Of a stretch of 64,000 nucleotides of DNA, positions 49,701 through 61,342 are shown piece after piece. The stretch is from Pyrocephalus nanus. Taxonomy: Eukaryota > Chordata > Aves > Passeriformes > Tyrannidae. The number at the start of each line of letters is the position of its first letter. Within the stretch, counting starts at the first letter, position 1. The notes under the pieces are model-generated. The model searched no databases. It was not told the origin of the DNA and saw only the letters and a program-made list of their open reading frames with translations. The translations under genes and the position numbers were made by a program. The stretch is from NCBI GenBank assembly GCA_038380795.1, contig CM076268.1:29645501-29709500 (forward strand), in the 5' to 3' direction.

Positions 49701-52700
49701 CTGTTCAGGGTGTGAAGTTTCTCACTTTTTCTAGCTGCCAGTGACACTTTTCAACTGCAACAATTATGTTATTAACCTGGGTTAATAAGCCTTGGCTGCT
49801 CCAAGGTAGAGCAATCTGCTTCAAAGCAGTGCCTCTCCTCGGGGTTTGAAGAAAATCGAGTCCTGGTCTGAAAGGGAAATACAGGCTGTTGGTTTGTGTT
49901 TCAGCCTCGTTTTCCAGTGAGCAGTGGGCACCTGCACAGATACAGAGTGGAAATAAACGTGGGCAACTCTGGACACAATGGTGGCAAGGGAAGGGTGCAA
50001 GGAGGTCCCCACGAGGACAGCAATGGGCAGGGAATACACACACTGCTTACCTATTCCTCAGGCTCTCTTATCTCATGCCCAGGAAAGAGCAGCTCTGTCT
50101 GTGGGCTGGGCTGGACAAGGAATATGCTGAAATCTCAGTGCTGCTCCATAGAGGATGTTCAGGTTCAACCTGCCTGTGCCTTTGCCAAGCACCGATTCAA
50201 AACATCTATTGAAATCCCTGCCAGTATCTGCTGGCAGCAGCTTGGGCAGAAGTACAAAAGAAGAAAGAGTCTTGCTATAAAAGCAGCTTTTCTGTCCTGC
50301 TGATGAGGGACAGCAGGGCCAGTTCCCCTTCACAGAGCCACAAGGTGCTGGATGTGCCGCTCTGCTGCTGCCAAGGAGCAGCTCGATAATTTCCTCCTGT
50401 ATTGCTGCGAGCAAACCTCCCAGTTCTTCTGTGCAGAGCCCAGAGGGTCTCAGGAAATGGAGAATTCATGAAACTCCTGCTTCATGAAAGCACTGCTTTC
50501 CCCAGAGCGACACGGCCATTCGGTAATGGATTACATGACCGCATGCTGACAAGCCCGTGGTTATCCCTTTAATCTATCATTAGCACATGAGATATTTTAA
50601 AAACAAAACCAAACTCCTTCAGGACAAAGGAGCCTTTGCTGCTCCGTCAGGCAGTGTACAACGGCTGGTTGCATTACCTGGAGGCTAAAAGTTGCTTGTG
50701 TCTCAGTCTGGGCTTTTCTGAGTGTAGATGGAAATAGATGTGAGGAGATATTAAAGAAGAGAGAGCACTGGGAAGAGAGGAGATTGAATGGTTCAAGATG
50801 AAGATAGCACTAACCACCGTACAATACTGTACAAAACAAGACCATCTTTGTTTTCTGTAAATGAAGTGTGTTCAGCTGCTCTCTCCATCCCTCGTCTCTT
50901 TCTTTCCGCACTAAGACTGGTATTTCTGTTATTTGGATCAGCCTGCAGACAATATCAAAATGAAACTTTAGCCTTTCTTGGAAATGGCTCACTTAAAGAG
51001 GTTTACACAGAAGTACTGGCATAAACATGCACCTTCTGAACAGAACACAGAAGAGATGTAGATTTGACATAAACCCGTATGTGCTCTTGAGTAAATTATT
51101 CTAATTTTGGTGCAAATATAGTGTTTAACAGAACTTGTGCCTGCTGCTAGGAAGTACAAACCATGCTCCATTTAAAAACAAATGTCCCCCCAGCAGGAAT
51201 ACTGCTTGTCATTAATACCCACTCACTGGAAGTGAGAGTTGAGTTAAACACTGAGTCCCCTTTTTCTGTGTTTCACAGGCCTTGCCCAAATGTACCCAGT
51301 AGCATGTAAACATAAACCATGGTAAACCTCAGGTGGGACAATCTAAACTCTTGGGGGTTTTGGTTTGTTTGGGTTGGGGGTTTTTTGTGTGTTTGTTTGT
51401 TTTGGTTTTTTTTTTTAAATGAATTTTAATAATTTTAAAGTGGTTTTTTTGCTTGCTTTCATCCAGGTACTGCCAAATTTGTTGGATGGCTTTGGGGATT
51501 TGTAAAGCTGCATCAATGGCAAAAATTGCACTTCTTGGGATGGGGGAAAACTACAGGGACCGTAAAGAGAAAGGTTGTTTGGGATATGGGCATGATGCTG
51601 TTGGAATAGCAGACTGCTAATTATATCTTTCCCATCTATCTGACAGGGCTTGTCACCAAAAACACACAAATAAGAGCCTTTTCGTGCAGAATTAATTTTT
51701 CTATTCACAGCCCAGTGGGCACATCTCTCTAATGGAGTCAGATGCACCTACACTGAGTGTGTTTACCTCTGTATGTGTTTATATATATACATTTCACAGC
51801 AGTCTGCACTGAACCAATGTTAACCTCTGTGCGAAGGATTCAAAAAGTTCTTACATCTCCAGGGGAGTTAAAATATATTTAGAAACCAGAGGGGACTGAC
51901 TGCCATTATGTTATGAGTTGTTTCTGCTGCCAGCACAGAGCTAAGGCAATGTGCTGTGCTGAGGGGCAGCTAAGATTGTAAAGACATCTTGGGAGCATGG
52001 ACTGACAGTCTGGTACACCTAAACTATGCTGCCAGAAATAACCCAGCCAGCTGAACTAGGATTGAATTTATCAAAATGAGGAATCTGTAATTTTCAAAAT
52101 CCAGATCCGAATTACCTTCAGCTCCAGGCTTTGCAAGCTTATTCAGCTTTGTTCACTTGATGGATATAACATTCTATGTAGTTTCTATTGATCTGGGGTT
52201 TTGTACTGCTTCCCTTTGGCAGGTTTTTAGGCATTTATGGTGTCACTTGGGACTATGATACCTCAGACAGTTCAGGTCACTCACAGCCTGTCCACATCTC
52301 TATTTTCCCTGCTTGTGGGATACTCTGTGTCCTTGCCTGCTCCTTGGGAATTCATAAAATGCCCCCAGGGATCATAAATAATCCTCCTTAGGGCAGTAGG
52401 TTATAGAAATGATAAATTAACTGCAAAGACACACATCTGGGATAAACAGCGTGAGGTTTGCTTCCCTGAGACAGTCTGTGCTTCCTTACCTGGCAATGTT
52501 TTGTTACAGTCAGTGAAAGTTTGGAGCAAGTTTTCTGTCTGTGTGTGTGAGGTGCTTTCTACGGTGGGATGTCACCTGGTGCTGGAAATCCAGCCAAGCC
52601 TAAGGACTCAGTTCTTGGTGCCAAAGCTCTGTGAGCACCTGACCTGTGGCAGAGACTGTGGTGGGAGACATTGGTGGCATTACAAATTTCCAGAAGCATG

Positions 52701-52789
52701 AGTACTGAGTCTGGGAGGCTCCTCTGGCAAGGGTGGTGTGTGAGGCAGCTGGAGAGCTGCCCGAGGAGCAGGGGCTGTCTCTGTCCCTT
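46703..52789. other. Intergenic, no gene recognised
   Basis: About 6.1 kb. It includes an 18-base T run at 48062-48079 and T/G-rich low-complexity sequence at 51355-51420. Frames of up to 147 codons show no family resemblance. Confidence 0.55.
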
Positions 52790-53215
52790 TCATGGGGATG
52801 GTGTGGGCAGAGTCCTGCATGGAGTGCGTGGGGGCCTTCCATGGGCTGCAGGTGGGTCTCTTCCCCCGTGGGCCCCCACAGGCTGCAGGGGCAGAGCTGC
52901 CTCACCATGGGCTGCACCCTGGGCTGCAGGGGAATCTGCTCTGGCACCTGGAGCACCTCCTGCCCCTCCTCCACTGACCTCGGTGCTGCAGGGTTGTTTC
53001 TCTCACATAGTCTCACTCCTATTTCGGGCTGAAGTTGGTGTTACACAGGGTTTTTTCTCCCTCTTAAATCTGTTATCCCAGTGGTGCTACCAACCATCAC
53101 GGATGGGCTCAGCCTTGGCCAGTGGCAGGTGTGTCTTGGAGTTGGCTGATACTGGCTCTATTGGACACGGGGGAAGCTCCCAGAAACTTCCCACTGAATC
53201 CCTCCATGCTACTAA
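52790..53215 (+). mobile_element. ERV/LTR-like avian repeat fragment (B)
   Basis: This stretch follows a dispersed avian repeat that I recall well. In order it has CATGGGCTGCAGGTGG, CTGCCTCACCATGGGCTGCA, a CTGGAGCACCTCCTGCCCCT segment, GGGTTGTTTCTCTCACATA, a T-rich bridge with a TTAAATCTGTTATCCCAG-like part, GATGGGCTCAGCCTTGGCCA, and a final GACACGGGGGAAGCTCC. It is diverged and has lost much of one end. The 206-codon frame from 52671 lies across it and is not a gene. No retroviral enzyme or envelope frame is visible. The family name and class cannot be fixed by eye. Confidence 0.55.
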
Positions 53216-55990
53216 AACCAAACACATGGAGAGAAATTTTCATGTCATGATATATATCAATATAGGTATAAAAATACCAGTTCTTACCTAAATAAACACA
53301 GTATGCATGGAATAACCTGTTTTATATAAACACTTATCATGTCAGCAGATTATAGGTACTACGGTCTGTGTGAAAGTCACCATGCTCAAACTGAAATCCA
53401 GCTGCATTTAGAAGCCTATACAAGACAGAGATGAAGACTGAACGATCTATTTGAAAACCCAGGGGAATTGTGATTACTCAGAAGGCTGTCCAGAACAGTG
53501 TATGTTGCCGCAGCAGCTCTGTTGCTCGGGAGCAGCAGGTGCCAGCACCGCACGAGGCACCGTGGTGGCTCTGGGCTCTGACTCAGCACTGCAGGGATGT
53601 GATGAAGAGCCCCCATCTCCACCCTGTGCAGCCACCCTGATGCAATAGCCTTGGTGTTTCTGTGACATGCATCTGTGATTTGAAGTGTGACGTTAGCAAA
53701 TATTTTCTGCAGAAAATCTGTTTTTTCCCCATACTTCCATCCTGCTTGGGTTCTTATCCCAGGCCAACCAGACTGAAATACAAGTGCCTTGTGCTCTAAA
53801 TTATCACTCATTTGTCATCCATTATGATCCTCTCCTTCCCCAAGGAGGGAGAACACATTTGGGGTTTTTTTGTGGAAGCCGAAGTTTTGTACTCAGGCAG
53901 GTGAGGACGAGAGTAGGGAGGAATGGCTGGCTCTGAGGTGGGGCTGGCTCTGTGGGTGCCCAGTGGCTGCTGTGTGCCTGGCCAGGGGCAATGTTCACCA
54001 CAGCCTGCAGCCAGGGGTTTGTGCCAGCAATAGGATGTTACTACCCAAAAATGTACTCCAATATTCTCCCAGAAAACCTTACAGTATGTCAGTGCCTTAG
54101 CAAAATAGGGTGTATTACTCTTTTTACCTGATTTTAGCTATATAATTATATGAGCAGTGCACATGTCTAAACTGGGAGCTCCGAGTTCATCCCAACAGCC
54201 ATAAGGCATTCCAGGGAGGCTATGAGGACCCATGCACAGCTTTGAGGATAAGCATTAGCCTGACCCGTGTGGTGTGGCTGCACTACAGCCTTGAGAGAGG
54301 CAAAATGCAGAGTGCCCGGAAAAAAACCAACAATCTCCAACTACGTGGCTCTGTAGAGCTGGGGTCAGGGAGCATGTCTCCAGTGCCTGCCCTCTGTTTT
54401 CACTAAAACACATGAATTTTAGAGTAGGTGCTGACCTACATAAATGTGGGAAGCCTTGCCTGCTACAGTTCCTGGGAGATTAGCAGAGGGGGCTGGGTGT
54501 GGGGTGTGAAGGGGTAATAACATAATTTTTTAACTTGTTAGCCATTTCGAGTCCAACCTCATTAAATCCATGCACTACAGCTCAGTGGCCTTTGAATGAA
54601 TGGATTAATTCTGTGTTATTTTATGGCTTTCCTCCTGCACCCTGCAGCTGTGCAGTCTGAAGTTATCTTGTTTTCCCGTTTATAAGTGTTGTAAAGGAAA
54701 CTCCCTGGAGATGATGCAGTGTGTGCTGAACACGAAAGCCTCCACTGAGCTTGATTGCTGCAAACGATCATCCGAACAGCTCCTCAAAGCTGTGGCCGGG
54801 GTCACACTTCATGGGGGATGTATTAACTGTGAGCTTCCCCTTTTTGCTGCTTCACCGAGGGATCTCCGGGAAACGCCTTGAAAGGCGCAGAGCATGAAAG
54901 CAGAAGTATTGATTTGAGAGGTTTAGGCTCATTTTTTGGGGGAGGTCTGAGATGACTGTACATTACACCTTCTGGCAACAGTGTCAAAGCAGCTGCAGGT
55001 CCAAAAAAATGGTGTGAAGAACGGGAATTTGTGCTCTTCAGTGCTTTTATATAGAAAATGCAGGATGCTGGGTTCCTTGTAAACAGAAAACTCTCATGCT
55101 GAGCACAGAATATCTCAGGCCACTTCAGCTCAGTGGGCACTAGAAGGGCTGTGGTAATGTGTGCTGTGCTTTAACAAAAATCTCCCATCTACTTGGACAT
55201 AGCATTTGAAAAGCCTTGCAGGCTTTCATATTTTCCTGGCAGATAATGAAAGTTTGATTTGATTTTTGGGATGGAGAGTTATGTAGACCATTAGCCTGTA
55301 ATTCTGCCTGTGTCTGTATTCAGCATGTCCATGAAACATCCTTGACTTCTCTGGAGAAGGGATTGAGGGCTGATAAATCTCATCTCCTGGCCTTGGCCAG
55401 CCCTCTCATGAGGACTGGAGGAAAGAAAGGCCAGAAGCATTTCTAGGGTGCAAAACTTTTCTAAGCACCAGCTGTGCTCTGTAAGACCTTCATCTCCCTG
55501 AGCCTTTTCCTTCTTGCAGGCTTCATCTGCCACAGCTCACATTCTCTGCCTCTGTGTTTCAGATGAAGGGGGACCTCCCCAGGGCATTGGGGTGTAGACA
55601 GGTCCCCCCACCACTGCCAAAGCTCTTTGCAGCGGAGAGGAGGAAAGAGAGGCTCTTCCCTGGCAAATGTGTATTGGGTATTGGTAAATGGGCAAATGGG
55701 CATTGGTAAACAAGATAGAATTTGTTTTGTAGTGTAGGCAGGATGGTCATCAGTTGGAGGAAAGCCCCACTGAGGCCATTTTAGGATTTCAGAAGCTGAG
55801 CAGTAAATGCAACAGAATCAGTGGATCCATTTCCACCTGGTCCTTGCATACTGTACACTCTGACCTCCTAGGAGCCAATTACATCTTCTGCTTTATCTAC
55901 AAGTTTCCTTCTATTTTAGTTCAAACCTCACCTCTGATAAATCTGGGATAGCAACTCTCCCACTCAGCTTTCTTCTTCCTGTAGAATTTT
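53216..55990. other. Intergenic, no gene recognised
   Basis: Mixed-composition sequence without recognisable exons or repeat families. The minus-strand frame at 53416-53811 (131 codons) has no similarity I know. Confidence 0.55.
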
Positions 55991-56032
55991 AATGAAAAAT
56001 TTCATTAATGAAAAATTTCATTAATGAAAATT
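55991..56032. repeat. 16-bp palindromic tandem repeat, 2.6 copies
   Basis: The unit AATGAAAAATTTCATT occurs at 55991-56006 and 56007-56022, with a partial copy to 56032. The unit is itself an inverted repeat (7-base arms AATGAAA and TTTCATT around AA), so each copy can fold. Confidence 0.9.
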
Positions 56033-57127
56033 AATGAATAGTTTCGTAGCTGGAGACCTTAGACCTCTGTGCAAGCTCCCCTGTGAAATGAGCAGCCTTC
56101 CCACAGCCCTGGAAGCTGGGCAGTCAGCACTAGCAGGGGAATCTCTCTGGTTTGTTTGGAGGACACTGGGGGCAGGAAGGAATCTCAGAGAGATAATCCA
56201 GAAAGCTTGTTTTGGGTCCTGGTCTAAGGGACTTGGGGATACATCATCTCCTCCAAAGAGCACCTCTGTGGACACTGTGGGCACACACTGCACAGTTGCA
56301 GGGAGGCTGAGCTCTCTGCAGCCTCACTGCTGAGAAACTGGAACCCTATTGGGGCTGCCATGAGGGCAAGGATGAGCCACCTTTCCTCCAAGCCAGCCCA
56401 GCTGCTGGGCACACTCTGTTTAGGCTGGGTATTCATGAGCCCTGATTCATGAGTCCTGCCTTGTAGGATTCATTCCTCTTGTCCTGTGGCTGATACCACT
56501 GCACTCCTAAGATCAACCCTGTTGTTCTGCTGCCTCTTGACAGCTACTAGTCCTTCCTGCAGCAGGAGAAACACTCAAGGAGCTGTGTCCCAGGAAGGCA
56601 CACTCACACTTGCTTTTCAGGAGTAAACCGCAGTTTCAATCCAGATGTGCTTTTCTGCCTTCTGTATGTTTAATTTTCTGTTTCAAGTTGTTGCATTAGG
56701 GAAAAGCTGGCAGGTAAAGGGAGCTAAAGAGTTCCCAAAGGCAAGGTATCGGGCTGTAACATTTCTGAGACTATTCTGTCCCTCTGTAGGCAATTAGTAA
56801 ACTGCTCGCTGACATTATTTCCTATTAACAGGTTTGAGTAACTGCATGGACCTTCTGCTGCTTTGGGTTTGGCACCTGATAGCCTGAAACCCACATGTAG
56901 GTAGATGTGGAAAATAAATTACTCCCTAGTGCTCATGGGCGGTAACTCCAGGTCTAACTGTGTGTGTGTGGGCTGACAATGCCACTTTAACGGGGAGCTT
57001 GTTTATGAGGAGCTAGGCGATAGATCTCCAGAAGGGAATTAGACTCAATGTGTCCTATACCTGTTAATTGAATCGGGCTGAGGTGCCTGCAGGGAGGGTG
57101 CATTTAGACAACATCAGGGCTGGGTTT
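56033..57127. other. Intergenic, no gene recognised
   Basis: No exon or repeat family is recognised. The sequence leads into the CpG cluster at 57128. Confidence 0.55.
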
Positions 57128-57455
57128 GCGTTTGTACTGCCCTGGCTGGAAGCTGGAGCTGCGGCTGAGAAATCCCGAAGGCAGGCGATGAATCACGTTC
57201 GGCGCTTGCAGCCGCCGCGGTGCTCCCAGCCCGCTTCCTGCTCGGCGCTGCCGTGCGATCAGAGCAGGACGAGCTGGGGCAGCTCACGCCTCTCCTGGGA
57301 CACACAGAGCCGTCGGCAGCTCCGCTTCCGTGAGGTCATGAGCTCCCTGGGACGCAGAGCTGTCAGCCCCCATTTCTGGCTGTGCTGGCGCATGAGCTCC
57401 TGCAGAAATCGTTCCCTCCCAGGGCGGAGAGAGCATCCAGCGCTGCCAAAACCGC
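57128..57455. promoter_or_regulatory. CpG-island-like cluster, possible promoter
   Basis: I count 27 CpG dinucleotides in about 330 bases, 21 of them between 57147 and 57355. That is the highest density in the window after the mixed block at 19540-20620, and the sequence is strongly GC-rich against AT-rich flanks. There is no TATA box. A 133-codon + frame (57068-57469) crosses it and is probably a by-product of composition. It could be a distal or alternative promoter of the next gene (PHYHIPL by amniote gene order), a non-coding RNA promoter or an orphan CpG island. I see no PHYHIPL coding sequence here. Confidence 0.4.
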
Positions 57456-57889
57456 TTCTTCACAATTAGCTCCAAAGAAAAGGGCCCTTAGTGCAGAACA
57501 CCAGTGGGATGAGCAAGATGTTTGTGCTTTTCCTCTGAAAGTACTTTGTTTTTCTGGAAGGATGTGGCTGTCTTCTCGTAATTAAGTTCTGGAAAAATAT
57601 CTGCATCATTAGATGGAGCTGGTAGTGAGGAGAGAGGTTTTTTGATCTTAAAGTCTAAGTACATTTAAGCATGTGTGGGTAATTTATAAACAGTTGTTAA
57701 ATCCAATTCTTTGGGAAAGGCTTAATGCAGCAGTCACTGATACCAATATGAGGTTAATGCACTAAAATCCATTAGTGTAGCAGTAGCTTTCTGGTTGAAT
57801 TTTGGCATTCTTTCTAACAGTTATTTTTGGTTTATCTGTAACCAGGAACACTAACCTTGGCATTCACAGATATAAATAGTGTTATATAA
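57456..57889. other. Intergenic, no gene recognised
   Basis: AT-rich sequence between the CpG cluster and an old CR1 remnant. No feature is recognised. Confidence 0.5.
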
Positions 57890-58015
57890 GACTGAGAGGG
57901 ACCACCTGAAAAGTCTTAAGTTCAGCTTTAGACAAGATGAAGTTCATCTACTTCACCTCTGAGAAATATTTGTGTAACCTCTTCTTAAAACCTTCCACAA
58001 AGATTCCCTCAACGT
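57890..58015 (-). mobile_element. Ancient CR1 LINE remnant (minus strand)
   Basis: Read on +, the stretch goes GAGGGACCACCTGAAAAGTC, then a GATGAAGTTCATCTACTTCA part, then ATTTGTGTAACCTCTTCTTA, AAACCTTCCACAAAGATTCC and CTCAA. This is the antisense pattern of an old CR1 3' region (GGGACC...GTCCAACCTGTTCTTAAAA...GGGATTCCACAACC) seen in reptile and bird genomes. It is heavily diverged, so the insertion is old. It has no coding content. Confidence 0.6.
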
Positions 58016-61000
58016 TCAGAGAAAAAAAAAATGAGTGTCAGGGCCTGGACTATATCATTACTCCGAGGCCTTACCAGTGTTGAAGAAAAAGGAATAATCA
58101 CCTACCTTATTAATGCAGCCCAGGAAGTCTGCCTCCTGCTCATCAGCACTGCTTTGCAAACCTCAGGTCAGGATGACTCCTAATGCTTTTCTGTGTGTTG
58201 CTGCTTGGATAGTTATCACTGACACCGCACTGCATATTTGGTTTTCTTGGTGTAGGGATCTGCATGTGATAAAACATTTCAAATCATGTCAGACAGGAAA
58301 GACATATATCAGAAGCAAATATGGCTTTGAAAGTCAATGTAGTTCGTAATGTACAGCCAGTTACTCAGTGATAGCTGCTCCAGTAACAGCAGAGAGATTT
58401 CATTTCCATTTGGTAGGTGTTGTATATTTGGTTTTTAACAAACATTAGTAACTGCAGATTCATTTTCAGTTAGCCAGGAAAGCTGCTGTGCCCTGTTGTT
58501 CCCAGAACGCCCCTGAAGGTGAATATGTTTATATTCCAGACCATAGGAAATGTTGTGCATTTATTGGTGCTGTAATTCTGGGGTCTGTGACAAACAGGAA
58601 GAGTCCATGAGATGTGATACATGCTGATTAGCAGTTGTCTTCTCATTGATTACAATTAGCTAAAGTAGATTTTGGTACCTGTTCTGACTTAAGCTTCATT
58701 AATGTCAAAACTTGAGCCAAATGGTATGTTCAGGTCTCAGGGGACAGAAATTCCACCAAACGTTTCATATTAATTTAAATGTGATTGAAGAAATGTGTAC
58801 TTGAAGAAGCTACATGAGATGGCTTCGGACTTGCTTGAGTTTCTTTATACATGGTGTCCATGCATGAAGCTTTTGTTCTGGTTTTGGGTGTAAAAACACC
58901 CTGGTTATGAGCAGATGTGGGTGTTAACTTCAGCTCCAGACAGCTGCAGTGATACTAAATAGGAGTAGGATGGGTCACAATAATTTATCAACAGTCTTGT
59001 TTTCAGTCTCCTGCTCGGGGCTGAAGGACCCCTTTGTGCAGCAGCATAATAACCAGCGGGCAGATGACTTTGACTGTCTCACTCTCAGGGGCACATGAAT
59101 AAGACCTAATGAAAATAGCTGGGAGACAAAGAGCAATCGCTGCTCCATGCTGCCAGTCCTTTCTGACCCTCCATACATCTGTAACGGGCCACATCTACAG
59201 CACACCAGGCAGGGCCAACAACTGTAAACAACAGGATGGGAGCACAATGTGGGCTGTATGCATGTTTATCCCAGATAAATTAACACAGTGCCTGTTCTTC
59301 ACTGGAGAAGAGCAAATAAAGCAAATTCATTGTCACTCGACAAAAACCTGTTTTGAAAAGAGCAGTTTTAACCAAGGATATTGAAATTGAATATTAGTGA
59401 TAATGAGAGGATGATCTCCTGCTCTCTCGTATTTCACTGTCATTCTTCTTATCTCCTGGAAAGAGGGACTGTATCTAAATATGCTGCTCATGAGAAACAC
59501 AAAGGAATGTAGAGAAAAGTAGAGCCAGTCATGATTTTTAGTTATGGTGTCTCATAGCCTCTAACAGAAATGTTTAATTCCTGGAAGTGGCATTTGTTCT
59601 TTTGCTCAAAAGAAAAAAAGAAAAATGGTCTTTTACCAATGTTTAAAACCTGCATTCAATAGTTAGAAAAACAGACTCAGCAAATCCCTCCTTTGCAAAA
59701 TAAAACATCTTTAAAATGCCATGTTTGTTCTTACAAGAAGACTCCAGCTGAATGCATCAAAATAAATGGAATGTCTGCCTGATGGGTCTCACTAGACACT
59801 ACTAGCACAACTAGACACAAAACACCCAGCATAAATTATAAAATGTAAGTTCAAAAATAGTTCAGTTTTACAAAATAAGGCTGTGATAGGTGTGCAGTGT
59901 GATAATAGCCTATGCAACGTTAGTTTTAAAGAAAATCTTTACTGTATTACCATGAAAATCATTTCCCCACTTCCACACCTCTTGGGTTTTTGCCTGTGTG
60001 TACACGAGAGAGAGGATGTGAAACAGGATTCGGTATGAGGGAAAGACTGACATGTGGGGAGTGTCATATGAGATAAAACCAGGAGGGCTTTGTTCAACTT
60101 GGAAAGGGCAAGAGGATCTGTTATCACTTTCAGTGAGATGAATGAGAGAAAGAAACACCATGGAAAACTATTTTGGCTCGAATAAAAAGCCATTATAAAG
60201 AAAACTAGTTATACAGTAGCCATGAATCTAAAATGGAAATAAAATCACAATTTCTGACCTTCACAAAAAAAAAAAATATCAGGGTGGGCAAATAAGGAAT
60301 TTTAAAATAAATGTTTATCAGCTGTGGAACAAAGAGCATAGTGGGACAAAACTCAGTGTTCTTTGTTTAGGAAAGCTTGAAGGCTTTTTTTTTTTTCTTT
60401 TATTGAATGGTAGGTGTAGCAGCTCTTGGGTGTTTGAAAAACATTCATTGCTTATTGAAGATGCTCTGATGCTCAAGGGACCAATCTACTTAACGCTAAT
60501 AGGTCTGCAGCAGTACAGCTCTTGGTTGTGCCACGGTTCACACTGAAAAACAACCCTGCCACTCTTTGAAATACGTGGGAAAACTTCCATGGCTGTACTT
60601 ACAGCAGCCCTTCGCCGTGAATTAGGCAGTAGCACATCCCTCCCTGCCGACTTTGCAGCCCTGGCTGGGTTTGACAAAGTGCTCGGAGCTGGCAAACATG
60701 GAAGGGTTGCTGCCACTGTGCCCACAACCTGGCAAACAATGCGTAGTAAACAATCCATTAGGCTGGTTTTTTTCCCCTGTTTATTTTGAATTATCTGCGG
60801 TCAGAGGGTTATAATGACTTGATTCAGCCTTCAAAATTACTGCATAAATGCTTTATAGCAAAAAAAGTCCGAGTGTGAAGCATTTGCTTTGACTGTGTCT
60901 TGGCTGTTCATCCCAGTGAGATGAGCCTCCTGTTTCCCGAATAGGAAGGACTAGAAGTGATGCTGCAAGTTGTAGCCCAAAGGTAGAAGAGACAAATGTT

Positions 61001-61276
61001 GAAAACATTGTGGTTCCCCATTTCCAGATTTTTGGGAAAGAGACTCCTGTAGCAGGTGGGACTAAGGGTTGCCATTGCCTCAGTGTAAAGCCCAGTTATG
61101 CACAGGTTGAAAAGCAGTAGCAGTTATTCCAAAATCGACTGAAAACCAGCTACACAAGCAAGTATATGCTATAGTTATCTTTTGATACTATTGTCTTTTA
61201 TGCTACTGTAATTTTTGACTTCATTTTGTTCAATTAATATGTATTACTGTTGTTTTAACAAATAGTTCAAAATTGA
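58016..61276. other. Intergenic, no gene recognised
   Basis: AT-rich DNA with an A run near 60265 and a T run near 60387. No exon or repeat family is recognised on either strand. Confidence 0.55.
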
Positions 61277-61342
61277 ACTTCATTTACTTTAACTTCAAGT
61301 ATGATTTTATTATTCTTACTTGAAGTTCTTTTAAATTGAAGT
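61277..61342. repeat. Imperfect hairpin (inverted repeat, 21 pairs)
   Basis: A perfect 11-bp stem (AACTTCAAGTA at 61291-61301 with TACTTGAAGTT at 61317-61327) closes a 15-base loop. Below it are a 4x4 internal loop, a 5-bp stem (ATTTA with TAAAT), a one-base bulge and another 5-bp stem (ACTTC with GAAGT). It could be a miRNA-precursor-like fold, a relic of a small inverted-repeat transposon, or chance in AT-rich DNA. Confidence 0.6.

Noticed and set aside
52671..53291. 206-codon + strand open frame
   Set aside because: It lies across the ERV-like repeat fragment, is not bounded by splice or promoter signals, and its peptide (many W, G and P from GC-rich repeats) matches no family I know.
57068..57469. 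133-codon + frame in the CpG cluster
   Set aside because: Considered as a first exon of the next gene, but it does not resemble the PHYHIPL N-terminus I recall; more likely a by-product of GC content.
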